Source: an uncultured Actinomycetes bacterium (lineage in GTDB: Bacteria > Actinomycetota > Acidimicrobiia > Acidimicrobiales > RAAP-2). Taken from it: a stretch of 64,000 nt of DNA. Under the pieces are notes generated by a model. It searched no databases. It saw only the letters and a list, made by a program, of their open reading frames with translations, and was not told the DNA's origin. The position numbers and the translations under genes were made by a program. The DNA is taken from the NCBI GenBank assembly GCA_903828785.1, contig CAIKNP010000015.1:1-64000 (forward strand). Direction: 5' to 3'. Positions 61,879-64,000 of this stretch are shown in pieces (within the stretch, counting starts at the first letter, position 1; each line of letters starts with the position of its first letter).

Positions 61879-63186
61879 CGGCGTTAATCCCAGCACGGTG
61901 CTCACTTCACTGACGTCGTCAACCATAATTTGGTACACCGAACGCCCCGCGGCGCGCATGGCGAGAAAGTCACTGTTGGCTTGAGCCATGTGCAGATCGT
62001 GAAAGGAATAGCGACGCCCGGCAATTCGCTGAGGCGGCGATTTTGGTCGCTGCAGGATCTGAAGTCCCAGCACGCTATCGGGACCACCTTTGTGAAGTTG
62101 CCCCGTCGAATGCAGATAACGAGGGCCGAGATTGGCCGTCGTGGTGGTGAAGTGTGTTTGCATCAGCATGCGGATCTGAGCCACGGCGGCCTGCGAAGTG
62201 AAAGGGGCAAAAGCTTGCACCGTGAGGTACGAAGCTTCGCGAAGGTCATTGAAGAAGTCGGCTCTCTCGAAGGCCGGGGTTTCCCAGGTCTGCGCGTCAC
62301 GCAAAAGAGAAAACACTTGCTTCTTGGCCAGCTCAACATCTGGCTGGTTAAAGGGGTCGACGTCAAGACCATTGGCGAGCAGAGCAGCGAGGAGTTGAAA
62401 GTACATGATCCGGTTGGGCGCAATCTGTGGCCCACTCTCATTGAGAACAGGGATGAAACCGCGCCCACTCTTTCCCGTTGTTTCGGCTACTAACTGGTCA
62501 AGCCACATTCCCGCCCCGGTCATCACGGGATCAGCGGAAAGCGGGAATACGATCTCGCCCGCGTGGTGACCCTCGATGAGCATCGCCGAGTCTGCGACCA
62601 CGCTGCCAAGAAGCTCCCCGGTCAGGGTGTTGGCTTCGAGCAGTGCGTCGAGCTGGGCGAGTGTCCATCCGGCGTAGAGGGCGGGGACTAAGCCAAAAGG
62701 GGAAAGGGCAGAAAAACGGCCACCGGTAGCGGGGTCGCCAAAAATCACCAATGCCCCTAGCGAAAATCCAAGCTCCGCGAGCGAGGTCCCTGGATCAGTG
62801 ATGATTACCAGGTCGGCTGGCTCAAGGCCCGAGGCGAGAGCGTGGGCGAGTAGCGTCTGCGTTTCTACCGTCGTTCCAGATTTCGATGACGCTATAACGG
62901 TGGTTTGCTCGAAAGAGAGACTGGCAACGGTGTCGGGGTGTGTCGTGTCGACGACCGTCAGATTCTCGCTCGCCATGGCGTCCGCATAAAAGCGTGCGGG
63001 TGAACTCGAACCACCCATCCCGAACAACAAGACCTTGGGATAGCGGCGAGGCAAACGAGCCTCGACGTCTCGCAGCCACTGTCCGCGGTATCGCTCGGGG
63101 TGGCTCAGCCAACCGGTCGCCGACTTCGCGGTGTCGCCGGCGAAGAAAGAGACGTCACCGGAAAGAAGTTGTTCGACGATTGCCAT
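61876..63186 (-). CDS. pgi: glucose-6-phosphate isomerase (Tal-Pgi type)
   Basis: About 436 residues. Sugar isomerase (SIS) motifs are LFGMGGSSSPARF near 53-65 and IASSKSGTTVETQT near 93-106, and the C-terminal part has the GPRYLHSTGQLHKGGPD segment carrying the catalytic Gln and His region of PGI. The sequence is nearest in layout to the isomerase half of fused transaldolase-PGI proteins, but here it is a separate gene. ATG 63186 overlaps the tal stop as TGATG; a TTG one codon earlier is possible. It links glucose 6-phosphate with fructose 6-phosphate. Confidence 0.9.
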   Translation of the reverse strand: MAIVEQLLSGDVSFFAGDTAKSATGWLSHPERYRGQWLRDVEARLPRRYPKVLLFGMGGSSSPARFYADAMASENLTVVDTTHPDTVASLSFEQTTVIASSKSGTTVETQTLLAHALASGLEPADLVIITDPGTSLAELGFSLGALVIFGDPATGGRFSALSPFGLVPALYAGWTLAQLDALLEANTLTGELLGSVVADSAMLIEGHHAGEIVFPLSADPVMTGAGMWLDQLVAETTGKSGRGFIPVLNESGPQIAPNRIMYFQLLAALLANGLDVDPFNQPDVELAKKQVFSLLRDAQTWETPAFERADFFNDLREASYLTVQAFAPFTSQAAVAQIRMLMQTHFTTTTANLGPRYLHSTGQLHKGGPDSVLGLQILQRPKSPPQRIAGRRYSFHDLHMAQANSDFLAMRAAGRSVYQIMVDDVSEVSTVLGLTP

Positions 63187-64000
63187 CAAGCGAGCGCCCG
63201 CAACTTCGCGGCAACCGTTTCCAGCAATTCATCATGCGATGCGACGAATGCCCTTACGCCATCAACTTCCAACTTTTCCGTGATGTCATCAAGTGAAACC
63301 TCACCCGCCAATCCCTGAAGAAGTGAGGCGGTGGTAGCACGGAGCTCGGGATCGATGAGCAGTGACTTTTCGAAATTGCCATGGTTCTGAGCAGCCCGCA
63401 GAGTGGGATCGGGCATGGTGTTCACCGTCTCATCACCCACGATGGAGTCGACGTAGAGTAACTCGTCGTAACTGGGATTTTTGGTGGACGTCGACGCCCA
63501 CAAGGGTCGTTGCACCTGAGCGCCTTGAGCGAGCAGGCGCTGCGTTGACGCTGCGTTGACGTGACGAAGGTACACCTCGTAGGCCGCGGCGACCTGCGCA
63601 TTAGCTATGGTCCCTCGGCGATGGTCGCCTTCGGGAAGCAAGGAATCAACCGAGGCGTCAACCCGGGACACGAAGAAACTGGCGACCGAAGCGATAGCCG
63701 AAAGGTCGTGACCATTGCTGAGGGCCCTCTCGAGGCCCAGCGTCCAGGCATCGAGAACCGCCTGGTAGCGGTCGAGCGAGAAAATCAAGGTGACGTTGAC
63801 GTTGATGCCGCTTCCGAGGACTTCGGTAATTGCCGGAAGTCCTTCGATTGTCGCGGGAATTTTGATCATGACATTGGGACGAGCCACGCGAGCGAACAGG
63901 TCACGAGCAGCCGCCACTGTGGCCTCGGTGTCACGCGCAAGCCTTGGAGATACTTCGAGCGAAACAAAACCATCGCAGTACCGGCGCAGGCCCGCCGCGA
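63186..64000 (-). CDS. tal: transaldolase, C-terminal part (cut by window edge)
   Basis: At least 270 codons; the N-terminus lies to the right of the window. In frame up to the edge it shows [11 protein letters not shown], then the Schiff-base Lys in [35 protein letters not shown], and [15 protein letters not shown], all hallmarks of bacterial transaldolase type used in the pentose phosphate pathway. An internal GTG at 63917 is not the true start because the conserved sequence continues beyond it. It overlaps pgi by one base. A transketolase and zwf may follow outside the window. Confidence 0.94.
   Translation of the reverse strand, partial: AAGLRRYCDGFVSLEVSPRLARDTEATVAAARDLFARVARPNVMIKIPATIEGLPAITEVLGSGINVNVTLIFSLDRYQAVLDAWTLGLERALSNGHDLSAIASVASFFVSRVDASVDSLLPEGDHRRGTIANAQVAAAYEVYLRHVNAASTQRLLAQGAQVQRPLWASTSTKNPSYDELLYVDSIVGDETVNTMPDPTLRAAQNHGNFEKSLLIDPELRATTASLLQGLAGEVSLDDITEKLEVDGVRAFVASHDELLETVAAKLRALA

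Overview
The window reads as a compact chromosomal segment from an actinobacterium of moderate GC content. The strongest clues are a fused two-domain FbiC for coenzyme F420, a PdtaR-type ANTAR response regulator, a RapZ with the Arg-type P-loop usual in actinobacteria, AroH-type chorismate mutase, ThiO/ThiS, and gene orders such as nadK-recN, pyrG-xerD, scpAB-rluB-cmk-der and gap-pgk-tpiA-secG. A streamlined, perhaps aquatic, Acidimicrobiia-like lineage is my best guess, but that is inference. Almost everything is housekeeping. I see no insertion sequence, prophage, CRISPR array or toxin-antitoxin pair.

Layout. 1-1798 (minus): fabD-fabG-acpP, fatty acid synthesis. 1912-1994: tRNA-Leu(CAA). 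2033-6562: menC, a coiled-coil small protein, pdtaR, polA. 6659-8011: rpsA, closed by a good intrinsic terminator. 8092-16238: coaE-uvrB-uvrA-uvrC-rapZ, a complete nucleotide excision repair set. 16239-16576: a 338-base gap where many actinobacteria carry yvcK and whiA. 16577-21342: gap-pgk-tpiA-secG and an orphan solute-binding protein. 21385-22837: tRNA-Leu(GAG) and, on the other strand, a polytopic membrane protein gene split by an in-frame amber codon. 22932-28574: nadK-recN, pyrG-xerD, site-2 protease. 28571-29536 (minus): trpS. 29589-35636: scpA-scpB-rluB-aroH-tyrA-aroA-cmk-plsC. 35633-37638 (minus): a GT2 glycosyltransferase and ispH. 37687-40540: PDZ/radical-SAM protein, der, a zinc-ribbon membrane protein. 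40581-45044: trpD diverging from trpCFBA. 45150-49600: acs, a DAO-family oxidase (minus), a fumarylacetoacetate-hydrolase-family protein. 49613-51000 (minus): tRNA-Pro(GGG), thiS, thiO. 51062-58779: gltBD, an acyl-CoA synthetase, a 64-residue protein. 58776-64000 (minus): LOG-family protein, fbiC, pgi, tal (cut by the window edge).

Two genome-wide habits stand out. First, ten genes have a TANNNT hexamer exactly six nucleotides upstream of the start codon, with no usable Shine-Dalgarno sequence at that spacing. This is the geometry of leaderless transcripts. The rule fixes several start sites (thiO, fbiC, trpC, ispH, coaE, uvrA, fabD and others). Second, genes are packed to overlap: 4-nt or 8-nt overlaps run through most operons, and four convergent pairs overlap by exactly 4 nt with interleaved stop codons, leaving no room for terminators between them.

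Functionally the window joins central carbon flow (gap, pgk, tpiA, pgi, tal, acs), nitrogen assimilation (gltBD), aromatic amino acid synthesis (aroH, tyrA, aroA, trp genes), cofactor synthesis (CoA, thiamine, NADP, F420, menaquinone, isoprenoid precursors), lipid synthesis, DNA repair/replication (polA, uvrABC, recN), chromosome segregation (xerD, scpAB) and ribosome biogenesis (der, rluB, rpsA).
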